Source: Alcanivorax sp. UBA4485
GTDB lineage: Bacteria; Pseudomonadota; Gammaproteobacteria; Pseudomonadales; Alcanivoracaceae
Reading direction: 5' to 3'
Assembly: GCA_002389055.1 (NCBI GenBank)
Contig: DGNT01000085.1
Coordinates: 1 to 13,488, forward strand
DNA: 13,488 bases
Below are positions 12,850-13,488 of this stretch, one piece after another (the first letter of the stretch is position 1; each line of letters starts with the position of its first letter). Both the position numbers and the translations under genes were made by a program. The notes beneath the pieces were generated by a model, which made no database searches, was not told the origin of the DNA, and saw only the letters and a program-made list of their open reading frames with translations.

Positions 12850-13488
12850 TTCCCTTCCATAACACCTACAAAGCCACCGGCGTCAGTGACGACCAGGCCC
12901 AGGACATCGTGTTGATCCACGGCTGGGGTCTGCACGCCATTGTCTTCGATGACATCGTGCCGGCGCTGCTGGAACGCTTCCGGGTCACCGTGGTGGACCT
13001 GCCGGGCATGGGCCAGAGCCCCCTGCCCAATGACCCCTACACCCTGGACTTCCTGGCCGACCAGGTGGCCGCGGTGATGCCGGCGCGCGCCCATCTGCTG
13101 GGCTGGTCCCTGGGTGGGCTGGTGGCGCTGCGGCTGGCGCTGGATCACCCGGAGCGCGTGCAATCCGTGGTCACGGTGGCCACTACGCCGCGCTTCACCG
13201 CCGCCGACGACTGGCCGGCGGCGATGAAGCCGGACATTTTCAACGCCTTCGAGCAGATGTGCCGGGAAGATTACGAAGGCACCCTGGTGCGTTTTCTGGC
13301 GCTCAACTGCAAGGGCGCGGAAAGCATGCGCCAGGACGTGGCGCGGCTTAAAGAGATTCTCTATTTCTGTGGCCTGCCCGCCCACCGGGCGCTGCGCGAG
13401 GGGCTCGCGATCCTGCGTGACACCGACCTGCGCGGCGACCTGTCGGCGCTGGCGGTGCCGCTGCACATGATCTTCGGCGCGCGCGACA
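12837..13488 (+). CDS. bioH: Pimeloyl-ACP methyl ester esterase, 5' part (cut by window end)
   Basis: BioH removes the methyl group from pimeloyl-ACP methyl ester, ending pimelate synthesis so that BioF can use the product. 217 residues are visible and the frame is open at the window end. It is an alpha/beta hydrolase. The oxyanion region HGWGLHA is at 28-34, the nucleophile elbow LLGWSLGG has S91, and a BioH-like block TVATTPRFTAADDWPAAMKP spans 113-132. FGARD gives the likely catalytic D217 as the final visible residue. The catalytic histidine lies beyond the window. The ATG at 12837 lies inside bioF (13-bp overlap) with GGAGG at about 12825-12829, 7 bases upstream. Being between bioF and, presumably, bioC/bioD supports the name. 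Another small esterase of the fold is the only real alternative. Confidence 0.93.
   Translation, partial: MPRLIPFHNTYKATGVSDDQAQDIVLIHGWGLHAIVFDDIVPALLERFRVTVVDLPGMGQSPLPNDPYTLDFLADQVAAVMPARAHLLGWSLGGLVALRLALDHPERVQSVVTVATTPRFTAADDWPAAMKPDIFNAFEQMCREDYEGTLVRFLALNCKGAESMRQDVARLKEILYFCGLPAHRALREGLAILRDTDLRGDLSALAVPLHMIFGARD

Noticed and set aside
12615..13466. A 283-codon minus-strand frame over bioF and bioH
   Set aside because: It is antisense to bioF/bioH. Its composition (many Arg, Gln, His) is typical of a reverse-frame artefact.
1..13488. Search for CRISPR arrays, tRNA or rRNA genes, transposases, phage genes or defence genes
   Set aside because: None were seen. The window is dense, conserved metabolic coding sequence apart from the receptor and short repeats.

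Overview
The window looks like high-GC gammaproteobacterial chromosome of the Pseudomonas/Oceanospirillales kind. An Alcanivorax-like marine bacterium is my best guess from protein character, but I have no database match to confirm it. The gltB-gltD-hemE order is the one I know from Pseudomonas. The divergent comF / bioBFH arrangement is also typical of gammaproteobacteria. Coding density is high, codon use looks even throughout, and I see no tRNA, rRNA, CRISPR array, insertion sequence or prophage gene.

Left part (1-3252, + strand): the 3' end of gltB (glutamate synthase large subunit), complete gltD (small subunit) and hemE (uroporphyrinogen decarboxylase) in a tight run. It ends at a perfect hairpin (3256-3275) that probably terminates transcription from both sides.

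Middle part (3433-7969, all - strand; read from right to left): a ComF-family phosphoribosyltransferase, a ComB-type 2-phosphosulfolactate phosphatase homologue, an acyl-CoA dehydrogenase with an unusual charged insertion, PhhB (pterin-4a-carbinolamine dehydratase), an acetoacetate-decarboxylase-superfamily protein 6 bp behind phhB, and a small hotdog-fold thioesterase-like protein. The gaps hold several hairpins and a REP-like inverted pair. The acyl-CoA dehydrogenase, decarboxylase-like and thioesterase-like genes suggest a small acyl/keto-acid metabolic neighbourhood, but the sequence does not give a substrate.

Right part (8115-13488, + strand): a TonB-dependent siderophore receptor with a near-ideal promoter overlapped by a Fur box, followed by the biotin genes bioB, bioF (TTG start) and bioH (cut by the window end). 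A BirA-like operator overlaps the predicted bioB promoter. The receptor sits between comF and bioB, which are often direct divergent neighbours, so an iron-uptake gene appears to have been inserted at the head of the biotin operon.

Most of the window is conserved housekeeping. No wholly new system is evident. The points most worth a second look are the phhB/decarboxylase-like pair, the insertion-bearing acyl-CoA dehydrogenase, the ComB homologue with no coenzyme M partners, and the Fur- and BirA-controlled junction at 8115-10510.
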